Shown: one piece after another, positions 1-6,223 of the stretch
How positions within the stretch are numbered: position 1 is the stretch's first letter
Layout of the letters: every line of letters starts with the position of its first letter
Origin: Crocinitomix sp.
Lineage (GTDB): Bacteria > Bacteroidota > Bacteroidia > Flavobacteriales_D > Crocinitomicaceae
Direction of reading: 5' to 3'
Length of the DNA stretch: 6,223 bases
Assembly (NCBI GenBank): GCA_020849935.1
Contig: JADZFJ010000026.1
Location: 1-6,223 of the forward strand
Made by a program: the position numbers and the translations under genes
The notes under the pieces: generated by a model
Databases searched by the model: none
What the model was told of the DNA's origin: nothing
What the model saw: only the letters and a program-made list of their open reading frames with translations

Positions 1-1791
1 CGACGCGATGTCGTTTTTAGCTTCGCCAATTAAGAAAATTAAATCGCCTTTTTGTTTAAAATCCATGGTCATGATTTTTGATTTATCATTAACCACACCA
101 ATCATTCCGATGGTTGGCGTTGGAAATACAGGAATATCTTTTCCTCCGATAACGGTTTGATTGTAAAAAGAAACGTTTCCGCCGGTAACTGGTGTTTGGA
201 ATTTAAGACAAGCAGCACTCATTCCTTTGATAGCGCCAACAAATTGCCAATAACATTCTGGATTATACGGATTTCCGAAATTCAAACAATTGGTCACTGC
301 ACTTGGAACGCCTCCTGAAACAACAATGTTTCGAGCGGCTTCTGACACGGCGATTTGTGTTCCAATTTCTGGATCTGCATTGACGTAACGTGAATTACAA
401 TCAACTGTCATGGCAATAGCACGATTAGAACCTTTAATGTTGGTGATTCCAGCATCGGAAGGACGGTTGGTGGTCATGGTTTTTGTCCCTACCATTGAAT
501 CGTACTGCTCGTAAATCCAACGTTTAGAAGCGATGTTTGGATGTTGCAATAAGACCATTGCCACTTCTTTTAAATCTTCTGGTTGTTCAACCGCGTCGAT
601 GTTAAATTTTTTGAATTCTTGGTAATACGCTGGTTCACGGTATTCTCTTTCGTAAACCGGCGCTCCACCACCTAGTACGAGTGATTTAGCAGGAACAGAA
701 GCCACTACTTCACCATTCATTGAATAATTGATGATTCCACCCTCAGTGACCACCCCAATTTGAACGGCCAATAAATCCCACTTTTCAAAAATTGCTTCGA
801 CTACATGTTCTTTTCCTTTTTCGATCACACATAACATACGTTCTTGTGATTCAGATAAAAGAATTTCCCAATCTTTCATGTTTTCTTGTCGGGTGGGCAC
901 TTTTGATAAATCAATGTCCATACCCACATTTTTACCCGCTGCACTCATTTCACACGTCGAACACGTGATTCCTGCTGCGCCCATGTCTTGCATGCCGACC
1001 ACTGCATCGGTTTTAGCCAATTCGAGGGTAGCCTCCAACAACAATTTTTCTTGAAAAGGATCGCCCACTTGCACTGCTGGCAAATCGGCTGATGATTCTT
1101 CGGTAATATCTTTACTAGCAAATGCTGCTCCTGCAATTCCATCTTTTCCAGTTGCCGATCCGACAATATATACTGGATTTCCTGGTCCTGCCGAGGTCGC
1201 TGAAATCATTTTTCCTTCTAAAATTCCTGCTGAAAATGCGTTAACCAGTGGATTGGTATTGTAACATTTGTCAAACATGGTTTCGCCGCCAATGATTGGA
1301 ATACCAAACGCATTTCCATAATCCCCAATTCCTTTTACCACGCCTTTCACCAACCATTTGGTGCGTTCATTTTTGATGTCACCAAAACGCAACGAATTTA
1401 ATTGCGCAATTGGGCGAGCACCCATGGTAAAAATATCTCTGTTAATTCCACCAACTCCAGTTGCTGCACCTTGATAAGGTTCCAACGCACTTGGGTGGTT
1501 GTGTGATTCGATTTTAAATGCGCAACCAATTCCATCGCCTATGTCCACCAACCCTGCATTTTCCTCACCAGCTTTTACCAACATGTGTGGTCCATCTTTC
1601 GGTAAGGTTTTTAGCCATTTAATGGAGTTTTTATACGAACAATGTTCTGACCACATCACCGAGTAAACAGACAATTCTGTGAAATTAGGCGTACGCCCCA
1701 AAGCTTCTTTAATCAATTCAAATTCAGAAGCTAATAATCCAAGTTCAACTGCTTGCTCAACGGTTGCAGGTTTTTGCGTTTTCGTATTCAT
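1..1791 (-). CDS. purL: phosphoribosylformylglycinamidine synthase subunit PurL (small type), 3' end cut by window edge
   Basis: PurL is the cytoplasmic synthetase subunit that makes formylglycinamidine ribonucleotide from FGAR, ATP and ammonia in de novo purine synthesis. Translation of the minus strand is open for 597 codons without a stop. Visible family motifs are SEHCSYK at residues 48-54 (His50 matches the proposed catalytic base), KIESHNHPS at 93-101, GGET at 168-171, [10 protein letters not shown] at 269-278, NCLNFGNP at 501-508 and [11 protein letters not shown] at 534-544. The synthetase motif begins only about 50 residues from the start, so there is no PurS-like N-terminal extension. 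This marks the small form, which needs separate PurS and PurQ for ammonia supply. Small PurL is usually about 740 residues, so roughly 145 C-terminal residues lie off the left edge. The start is ATG at 1791, followed by MNTKTQKP, with an A-rich leader (gcgcaaaa) and no Shine-Dalgarno. No frameshift or lost motif was seen in the visible part. Confidence 0.97.
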   Translation of the reverse strand, partial: MNTKTQKPATVEQAVELGLLASEFELIKEALGRTPNFTELSVYSVMWSEHCSYKNSIKWLKTLPKDGPHMLVKAGEENAGLVDIGDGIGCAFKIESHNHPSALEPYQGAATGVGGINRDIFTMGARPIAQLNSLRFGDIKNERTKWLVKGVVKGIGDYGNAFGIPIIGGETMFDKCYNTNPLVNAFSAGILEGKMISATSAGPGNPVYIVGSATGKDGIAGAAFASKDITEESSADLPAVQVGDPFQEKLLLEATLELAKTDAVVGMQDMGAAGITCSTCEMSAAGKNVGMDIDLSKVPTRQENMKDWEILLSESQERMLCVIEKGKEHVVEAIFEKWDLLAVQIGVVTEGGIINYSMNGEVVASVPAKSLVLGGGAPVYEREYREPAYYQEFKKFNIDAVEQPEDLKEVAMVLLQHPNIASKRWIYEQYDSMVGTKTMTTNRPSDAGITNIKGSNRAIAMTVDCNSRYVNADPEIGTQIAVSEAARNIVVSGGVPSAVTNCLNFGNPYNPECYWQFVGAIKGMSAACLKFQTPVTGGNVSFYNQTVIGGKDIPVFPTPTIGMIGVVNDKSKIMTMDFKQKGDLIFLIGEAKNDIAS

Positions 1792-1816
1792 TTTTGCGCT
1801 CAATAAATTTAGTCCA

Positions 1817-1824
1817 CAAAAGTA
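1817..1824 (-). promoter_or_regulatory. candidate purL -7 box (TACTTTTG)
   Basis: Read on the minus strand, this is TACTTTTG, a perfect match to the Bacteroidota sigma-ABfr -7 consensus TAnnTTTG. It would place transcription start about 20 nt before the purL ATG. No TTG was found at the expected 17-23 bp upstream, so the -33 element is missing or degenerate. The call rests on the single box and its position. Confidence 0.45.
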
Positions 1825-1891
1825 GTTATTCTAGGCTTCATTCTCACCTAATTTGGACAATAAGTTCTTCAATTTTTTCAACATGATTTGT

Positions 1892-1903
1892 TTTGTCGAC
1901 AAA
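1892..1903. promoter_or_regulatory. 12-bp perfect palindrome TTTGTCGACAAA, possible operator
   Basis: TTTGTC is followed immediately by its reverse complement GACAAA, with no spacer. It lies in the divergent region between purL and the membrane-protein gene and overlaps the proposed -33 TTG (1893-1895) of the rightward promoter. A dimeric repressor bound here would block that promoter. The symmetry is directly visible; a regulatory role is inference, and no known regulator is assigned. Confidence 0.35.
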
Positions 1904-1925
1904 TAGGTTCCTTTTCTTAAATTTG
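1893..1925 (+). promoter_or_regulatory. candidate promoter for the membrane protein-lipoprotein operon
   Basis: TAAATTTG at 1918-1925 matches the Bacteroidota -7 consensus TAnnTTTG exactly. TTG at 1893-1895 lies 22 bp upstream, within the usual -33 spacing of this phylum. Transcription would start around 1930-1932, giving a leader of only about 4-6 nt before the ATG at 1936. The -7 box also contains an in-frame TAA (1918-1920), so the coding region cannot extend upstream through it. Confidence 0.5.
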
Positions 1926-1935
1926 TGTCACGATC

Positions 1936-3399
1936 ATGGGAATTATCAGTTTTATTTGTGTCTTATTTCTCTCTTATTTTGTTCTTTATCTTAGAAGGGC
2001 AAAAACGGATATTTCCTTAAAATGGTTGTGGATTGGGTGGACGGTGAAACTAGGTTTTGCCGTGAGTTTTATCCTGATTTTTACTCATTATTATGGGAAT
2101 GGTGTTTTATTCGGAGATGCTGCTAATTTCATTAATGACAGTCAATTAATCCATCAATTTGGGGAGGAACATCCTTTTGAATATGTTCAATTATTGGTTG
2201 GTTTGGAGGATGAAAAATGGTTTGAATTGGATCCTTATTTAAGGGAAACTCAGATTTGGAGTTATGGCGAAAATGGTGATTTTTTAAATGATAACCGCTT
2301 GATTATTCGATTAAACTCCTTGTTTCATTTTATCTCTTTTGGCAATCCGTATGTGCATTTGTTGTTAATGGCCTTTCTATCCTTTGTGGGGATTTTATTG
2401 ATTTATAAGTCTTTTTATAAATGGGTCAGTCATCCGATCTTCTTTTATTTTTGTTTGATTGGTTTTCCCTCGGTAGGATTTTGGGGTTCGGGGATTTCCA
2501 AAGAGTCCTTGTTTATTTTTGGGTTAGGTTTGTTTTTTTATGGGATAATGACCTTGTTCGCCAAAAGAAGTCTTTTCAATTTTGTGATTTTAGCAATTGG
2601 GGTTTTTGTGCTTTTTGTTAATAAGCCTTATGCAGGTTTGGTGGTGGTTTCACTCAGTTTGATTTATTGCCTTGGAAAACTCACCCATTGGTCGAGGTTA
2701 TTTCGCAGGATTGCACCTTTGCTGGTTTTGTTAGGATTGGTTGGGTTCACTTTCACCCCTGCTCCATTTAATCTTCTCGATAAAATTTCTTACAAACAAA
2801 AAGATTTAATTAACATGGGGCAAGGGGGGATTTTTTTTATCACCGATTCGTCTTTTTGTGCGATGGATTACCGTTATTTGGATCATTTCACAACCACAGA
2901 AACTCATGTTGTGGTACAAAAACCAACTCAAGGTGAATATAAACTTTTTGGTGAGTCGACGTTTTATCCGTTTGAGATTCAACCTTCAGCTAAACCATAC
3001 GAACGTTATTTAATCCAACCACCAAGTTCCAGTTTTATTCCTTTGACACCAATTGAAAATAGCCGATCCAACTTACTTTTGGTAACCCCCGAAGCATTGA
3101 TCAACACGCTTTTGCGACCTTTTCCAGCGGATGCGGGGGGCATTTTAAAATACCTCGCCTTTTTTAGTAATCTCCTCTTAATTTCTTTCATCACCTTTGC
3201 ACTAATCAAACGAAAACCGTTGAACGAGGAACAAAAATACTGGGTCACTTATCTTCTTCTCGCTGCTTTTGTGATTCTTTTATTCATTGGATGGACCACC
3301 CCGATAGTAGGTGCCATTGTTCGTTATAAAATTGCTGCCGAAATATTACTTATTATTGTGTTTTCAATCGTACTTAAACCATTAAAATATGCCGATTAA
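1936..3399 (+). CDS. polytopic membrane protein of unknown function, GT-C/polysaccharide-polymerase-like layout
   Basis: This 487-residue integral membrane protein cannot be named. By eye it has about 11 membrane segments, near residues 2-18, 29-51, 137-157, 167-183, 190-208, 213-228, 232-247, 258-275, 403-423, 434-453 and 465-481. Basic loops (RRAK at 20-23, HWSRLFRR at 251-258, IKRK at 424-427) favour an outside N-terminus and inside C-terminus. Two longer segments, about 52-135 and 276-402, would then be periplasmic. Motif-like stretches GDAANF (60-65), FWGSGISKE (182-190), NKPY (229-232), RPFP (394-397) and VRYK (462-465) all map to that side. From memory, this layout resembles EpsG/Wzy-type polymerases and GT-C glycosyltransferases that use lipid-linked sugars; that is inference. 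ATG 1936 is the only conventional start after an in-frame TAA at 1918; no Shine-Dalgarno is present. The 3' end overlaps the next gene by 11 nt. Confidence 0.85.
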   Translation: MGIISFICVLFLSYFVLYLRRAKTDISLKWLWIGWTVKLGFAVSFILIFTHYYGNGVLFGDAANFINDSQLIHQFGEEHPFEYVQLLVGLEDEKWFELDPYLRETQIWSYGENGDFLNDNRLIIRLNSLFHFISFGNPYVHLLLMAFLSFVGILLIYKSFYKWVSHPIFFYFCLIGFPSVGFWGSGISKESLFIFGLGLFFYGIMTLFAKRSLFNFVILAIGVFVLFVNKPYAGLVVVSLSLIYCLGKLTHWSRLFRRIAPLLVLLGLVGFTFTPAPFNLLDKISYKQKDLINMGQGGIFFITDSSFCAMDYRYLDHFTTTETHVVVQKPTQGEYKLFGESTFYPFEIQPSAKPYERYLIQPPSSSFIPLTPIENSRSNLLLVTPEALINTLLRPFPADAGGILKYLAFFSNLLLISFITFALIKRKPLNEEQKYWVTYLLLAAFVILLFIGWTTPIVGAIVRYKIAAEILLIIVFSIVLKPLKYAD

Positions 3400-5026
3400 A
3401 GTTCTTTTTCCCGCGCTCGCTCTACTGCTCTTGTCGAGTTGTTATCAAGGAGAAACTGCCGATTTAATCATACACAATGCGCAAATTTATAGTTGTGACG
3501 AAGAATTTTCAATTTTTGAAGCGATGGCGATTAAAGATGGGAAAATCATTCAACTTGGCCCTGAGCGGGAAATTTTAAATGGCTACGATTGTGATAATAT
3601 CGTAGATGCACAAATGCGTCCAATTTACCCTGGATTTCAAGATGGACATTGTCATTTTTTGGCTTATGCTCAAACCTTGGCGGAAGTGGATTTGACAGGA
3701 TCAAAATCGTTTGATGAAGTCATCGAACGGATTGAAAAATATGCAGAAACCAATGAAAGTGAGTGGATTGAGGGAAGAGGCTGGGATCAAACTTTGTGGG
3801 CATCTGATTCTTTTCCAACAAATTCTAAATTAAACGAATTGTTTCCAACTACCCCAATTCTCATTCGCAGGGTAGATGGACATGCAGCACTCGCTAATGC
3901 AAAGGCCTTGGAAATTGCGGGAATTACGCCTGAAACTAAAATTGAAGGTGGATTTATTGGTGTTGAAAATGGGGTTTTAACGGGACTTTTGTTAGATAAT
4001 GCTTATTCGAAAGTGGCCAGTTATATTCCTTCATGGACACCAAAGAAAAAATTAGAGTATTTGAAAAAAGCAGAATATGCCTTGTTTGAAGCTGGTTTGA
4101 CGTCGATCAACGACGCAGGAATTAATGCGGCAGATCGCGAGTTATTTATTGAATGGTATGGGAAAAACGAATTAAAAATTAAAAGTTATGCCATGTTATT
4201 TCCTGAAAGTGAAAACATGGCTTTTGCCACCAAAAACGGGATTTATAAAAAAGACAATTTGCATATTCGCTCGTTTAAAATTGTCGCTGACGGTGCGTTG
4301 GGATCGCGGGGGGCTTGCCTGCTCGAACCTTATTCGGATGAACATGGGCATTATGGTTTAATGTTAGTGGACACCACCAGTCTCTTAGAAATTGCTAGAT
4401 TGGCTAAAGAAATTGGTTATCAAATCAATACGCACTGTATTGGCGATTCGGCAAATCATAGTTTATTAAAGATTTATGCCCAAGTGATTCAAGATGTGGA
4501 AGACCATCGTTGGAAAATTGAACATGCACAAGTTCTATCGCCAGCTGATTTTGAGTTTTTTCAAACGATTAGGATTTTGCCTTCTGTTCAACCAACCCAT
4601 TGTACCTCTGATATGCGGTGGGCTGAAAAAAGATTAGGGAGCGAACGAATTAAATATGCCTATGCCTACCAAACTCTACTGAAAAAAGCCGGTAAAATTG
4701 TTTTAGGTACTGATTTTCCAATTGAAAACATTTCGCCAATTGAAACCTTCTACGCTGCAATCACCCGCATGGATAAAAATGGAAGTCCAACGGGAGGATT
4801 TTATCCCGAAGAAAAACTCAGTCGCAAGGATGCGCTTTTAGGAATGACTAAGTGGGTTGCTTTCTCTAATTTTGAGGAGCAAGAAAAAGGTTCCTTAGCT
4901 CCCGGAAAAGCTGCCGATTTTGTGATGCTAACCAAAGATATCATGACCATTGAAGAAAAAGAAATCTTAACCACTTTTGTGGTCAAAACCTACCTCAACG
5001 GTCAATTAGTTTTTGATGGGGAATAA
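3389..5026 (+). CDS. YtcJ-like metal-dependent amidohydrolase, predicted lipoprotein
   Basis: This 545-residue protein belongs to the amidohydrolase superfamily, close to YtcJ and N-substituted formamide deformylase (COG1574-like). The family hydrolyses C-N bonds; the substrate here is unknown. Residues 1-18 form a lipoprotein signal (MPIK, a hydrophobic run, then LSSC), so Cys18 should be lipidated and the enzyme should sit on a membrane facing the periplasm or outside. Candidate metal and active-site residues are HCH at 87-89, Lys297 in FKIVADGALGSR, His349 in NTHC, His379 in IEHAQ and Asp442 in LGTDFP. The closing beta-domain motif GSLAPGKAADFVML (501-514) is present, so the domain looks complete. 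ATG 3389 is the first possible start after an in-frame TAA at 3383-3385. The gene overlaps the upstream membrane-protein gene by 11 nt, which suggests one transcript and translational coupling. Most cytoplasmic relatives lack the signal. Family placement is confident; location is well supported; function is open. Confidence 0.92.
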   Translation: MPIKVLFPALALLLLSSCYQGETADLIIHNAQIYSCDEEFSIFEAMAIKDGKIIQLGPEREILNGYDCDNIVDAQMRPIYPGFQDGHCHFLAYAQTLAEVDLTGSKSFDEVIERIEKYAETNESEWIEGRGWDQTLWASDSFPTNSKLNELFPTTPILIRRVDGHAALANAKALEIAGITPETKIEGGFIGVENGVLTGLLLDNAYSKVASYIPSWTPKKKLEYLKKAEYALFEAGLTSINDAGINAADRELFIEWYGKNELKIKSYAMLFPESENMAFATKNGIYKKDNLHIRSFKIVADGALGSRGACLLEPYSDEHGHYGLMLVDTTSLLEIARLAKEIGYQINTHCIGDSANHSLLKIYAQVIQDVEDHRWKIEHAQVLSPADFEFFQTIRILPSVQPTHCTSDMRWAEKRLGSERIKYAYAYQTLLKKAGKIVLGTDFPIENISPIETFYAAITRMDKNGSPTGGFYPEEKLSRKDALLGMTKWVAFSNFEEQEKGSLAPGKAADFVMLTKDIMTIEEKEILTTFVVKTYLNGQLVFDGE

Positions 5027-5027
5027 T

Positions 5028-5048
5028 TTTATTGTTTAATAAATTTTT
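5028..5048 (+). terminator. weak candidate terminator for the plus-strand operon
   Basis: TTTATT (5028-5033) and AATAAA (5038-5043) can pair around a GTTT loop and are followed by five T residues. The stem is only six A-T pairs, so it would be weak. It is the only hairpin plus T-tract I could see after the amidohydrolase stop, and it lies inside the 3' end of the convergent hydrolase gene. Confidence 0.25.
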
Positions 5049-6180
5049 CCTTTTGAATTCCTTGGTTTGAAATGGAGGTAAAGATATAACATCCTGATTC
5101 GAGGGTTGAAATATCAATTCGTTGATTTACCACCATTCCAGCTTGAACCAAAGTTCCTGCTAAATCATAAATTTGATACTCCTGATTTTGAACCAATTGA
5201 ACCAATTGTATCGACTCATTTACGGGATTTGGATAGATCAATTGTTGAGCTGTGGTCGATTCATCCGAAAGTCCTAAGGTTGGTGGATTCGTGCAGACAA
5301 TATCGAAAGTGTAATTGGTACCCGATCCAGTTAAATCTTCAACCGTTGCCCAAGTTTCACTTGATTGATACAACCATGTTTCAAGCCAAGGAGTTAATAC
5401 TTCTAAAATTGCGGTGTGTTGTGCTTCTTCTGAAATCGTTTCGACCCCAAAACAAACAAGTTCGCCTAATTCACAAACTGCGTTGGAATTCGCAAATTGG
5501 CAATGACTTCCTCCTAAAATGTTGACATATCCCTTACATGGTGTTAAATTTTCGTACATATCCAATTGATTTCCCACAGCTGGAGTCACACAATCTTCGT
5601 CTCCACTAAAAGTCAAGGTTGGCATCGTAATCTCATTTGCGGCGTCGATGGCAGATGGATCAGTTTCAGCGGCCGCTAAGCTAACCATGGTCGAAAGAGA
5701 ACTCGATGCAGCAGCAGCCAAAAATGCGGCACCTCCACCCATCGAATGACCAATAATTCCTGAAGTTGGTTTTACCTTATCATAAAAAATAGACGCCTCA
5801 TTCGCACCTGCATTTTGTAATTCGTTGATCACAAAGGCCAAATCCAAGGCAAAATCTCCATGAGACACTGTTACAAAATCCGTTTCGGTCGTTGGTAAAG
5901 CGACAATATACCCAAGTGGCACCAAATGTTCCCACAAATAGGCATACGAATCATAATTCATGGCAAAACCATGCCCAATAGAAATAACTGGAAATTTTCC
6001 TTCGGACACCGCAACTCCTTCCCCTGCCGCTAAAGCTGGATAAAAAATTCGTGTTTCGATGGCTCGGTCACGGGATTCATCGGTATAAGTAATCACAGTG
6101 GAGCCTATTTCAAATTGAGCAAGGAGGTCCTTTGAATGAATCAAAACAACACAGATTAATAACGTTTTAAAGAATTGCAT
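5029..6180 (-). CDS. secreted alpha/beta-hydrolase with type IX secretion C-terminal sorting domain
   Basis: This 383-residue secreted hydrolase probably cleaves an ester, as in the dienelactone hydrolase, chlorophyllase and PAF-acetylhydrolase-like group; the substrate is unknown. A Sec signal covers about residues 1-21 (hydrophobic run, then LLAQ). GHGF at 69-72 fits the oxyanion-hole strand, GHSMGG at 144-149 is the nucleophile elbow with Ser146, GDEDCVTP at 193-200 supplies the acid (Asp196 likely, Asp194 possible), and GGSHC at 223-227 supplies His226. Cys197, 215, 227, 236 and 243 surround the acid and histidine loops and could form disulfides, which suits an exported enzyme. A linker (about 276-310) leads to a type A sorting domain: YPNPVNESI, YQIYDLAG, IDISTLESG and C-terminal EKFIKQ. 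T9SS would therefore secrete it or anchor it on the surface. The start is fixed by an in-frame TAA two codons upstream (6184-6186). It is convergent with the amidohydrolase gene. Confidence 0.92.
   Translation of the reverse strand: MQFFKTLLICVVLIHSKDLLAQFEIGSTVITYTDESRDRAIETRIFYPALAAGEGVAVSEGKFPVISIGHGFAMNYDSYAYLWEHLVPLGYIVALPTTETDFVTVSHGDFALDLAFVINELQNAGANEASIFYDKVKPTSGIIGHSMGGGAAFLAAAASSSLSTMVSLAAAETDPSAIDAANEITMPTLTFSGDEDCVTPAVGNQLDMYENLTPCKGYVNILGGSHCQFANSNAVCELGELVCFGVETISEEAQHTAILEVLTPWLETWLYQSSETWATVEDLTGSGTNYTFDIVCTNPPTLGLSDESTTAQQLIYPNPVNESIQLVQLVQNQEYQIYDLAGTLVQAGMVVNQRIDISTLESGCYIFTSISNQGIQKEKFIKQ
5032..5241 (-). other. T9SS type A C-terminal sorting domain (coding segment)
   Basis: Residues about 314-383 of the hydrolase show the ordered landmarks of the Por secretion tail domain: YPNP near its start, a YxIYDLxG strand, an IDxSxLxSGxY strand and a basic KEKFIKQ end. 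In characterised Bacteroidota this domain directs outer-membrane passage through the type IX machinery and is normally removed by the PorU sortase. No T9SS machinery gene lies in this window. Confidence 0.9.
5191..5208. repeat. 9-bp perfect tandem duplication AACCAATTG x2
   Basis: Two adjacent copies of AACCAATTG (5191-5199 and 5200-5208) encode, on the minus strand, the doubled tripeptide QLV-QLV at about residues 325-330 of the T9SS sorting domain. The unit is a multiple of three, so the frame is kept. It looks like a small slippage duplication. Confidence 0.85.
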
Positions 6181-6194
6181 AACTTATTTTTTTT

Positions 6195-6202
6195 CGAAGA
6201 TA
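6195..6202 (-). promoter_or_regulatory. weak candidate -7 box for the secreted hydrolase gene
   Basis: Read on the minus strand, this is TATCTTCG, one mismatch from the Bacteroidota TAnnTTTG consensus, about 14 nt before the ATG at 6180. The matching -33 element would fall at or beyond the window edge, so it cannot be judged. The leader between box and ATG is A-rich (eight A in a row), as is common before genes in this phylum. Confidence 0.25.
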
Positions 6203-6204
6203 GT

Positions 6205-6223
6205 AAAAAAAAAGGCGACTCAC
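6205..6223 (-). terminator. half of a probable rho-independent terminator cut by the window edge
   Basis: On the minus strand the window opens with GTGAGTCGCC followed by nine T residues. This has the form of the descending arm and U-tract of an intrinsic terminator whose first arm (GGCGACTCAC) would lie just outside. It would end a minus-strand transcript coming from the right. Because the plus strand shows A9 before the arm, it may act in both directions. Only one arm is visible, so this is inference. Confidence 0.4.

Noticed and set aside
945..1166. A 73-codon minus-strand open frame inside purL
   Set aside because: It lies wholly inside purL in another frame, has a low-complexity composition with no recognisable domain, and purL is intact here.
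1..1791. purL as a pseudogene because the reading frame has no stop in the window
   Set aside because: All visible catalytic motifs are intact and in frame; the missing end is explained by the window edge.
1849..1855. TAATTTG as an alternative rightward -7 box
   Set aside because: It is one base short of TAnnTTTG and has no TTG at suitable spacing upstream; the box at 1918-1925 is a perfect match.
1792..1935. A riboswitch or structured leader (for example a purine riboswitch) before purL
   Set aside because: The leader is only about 20 nt by the proposed promoter, and no conserved riboswitch core or long paired stem is visible.
2421..2621. A 66-codon plus-strand open frame inside the membrane-protein gene
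   Set aside because: Its hydrophobic residues (many F, L, W) follow from the T- and G-rich codons of the real gene; there is no independent start signal.
3006..3248. An 80-codon minus-strand open frame opposite the membrane-protein gene
   Set aside because: It is antisense to a clear coding region, has no recognisable motif and no promoter-like sequence upstream.
4801..4986. A 61-codon minus-strand open frame opposite the 3' end of the amidohydrolase gene
   Set aside because: It is antisense to the conserved GSLAPGKAADFV region; its Ser/Lys-rich product is a shadow of that sequence.
5106..5525. A 139-codon plus-strand open frame opposite the T9SS hydrolase
   Set aside because: It is the longest antisense frame, but it mirrors the sorting-domain and catalytic-loop codons of the real gene, has no recognisable domain, and lacks a promoter or leader of its own.

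Overview
The window comes from an AT-rich bacterial chromosome of the phylum Bacteroidota, most likely order Flavobacteriales (the family is a guess). The clearest sign is the secreted hydrolase at the right end. It finishes in a type A type IX secretion (T9SS) C-terminal sorting domain, which is largely confined to this phylum. Supporting signs are promoter-like TAnnTTTG boxes, no Shine-Dalgarno sequences before any start codon, and a short (PurS/PurQ-dependent) type of PurL.

Layout from left to right: (1) positions 1-1791, minus strand, the N-terminal 597 codons of purL (purine biosynthesis), running off the left edge. (2) 1792-1935, a 144-bp divergent intergenic region with a perfect -7 box for each direction and a perfect 12-bp palindrome over the -33 region of the rightward promoter. 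(3) 1936-3399, plus strand, an unnamed membrane protein with about 11 membrane segments and two sizeable extracytoplasmic segments. It resembles envelope polysaccharide polymerases or GT-C-type glycosyltransferases in layout, but its function is not established. (4) 3389-5026, plus strand, overlapping the previous gene by 11 nt: a lipoprotein of the YtcJ-like amidohydrolase family with an apparently complete set of metal ligands. (5) 5029-6180, minus strand, convergent with only 2 bp between stop codons: a secreted alpha/beta-hydrolase with a Ser-Asp-His triad and a T9SS sorting domain. (6) 6181-6223, its short leader, and what looks like half of a rho-independent terminator cut by the window edge.

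The two plus-strand genes form a tight, probably translationally coupled pair. Together with the convergent hydrolase they make a cell-envelope block next to a housekeeping purine gene. No mobile element, CRISPR array, tRNA or rRNA was seen. I found no strong case for a wholly new system. The most interesting unexplained part is the membrane protein, whose motif-like polar residues all fall on the predicted periplasmic side, and its coupling to a lipid-anchored amidohydrolase.
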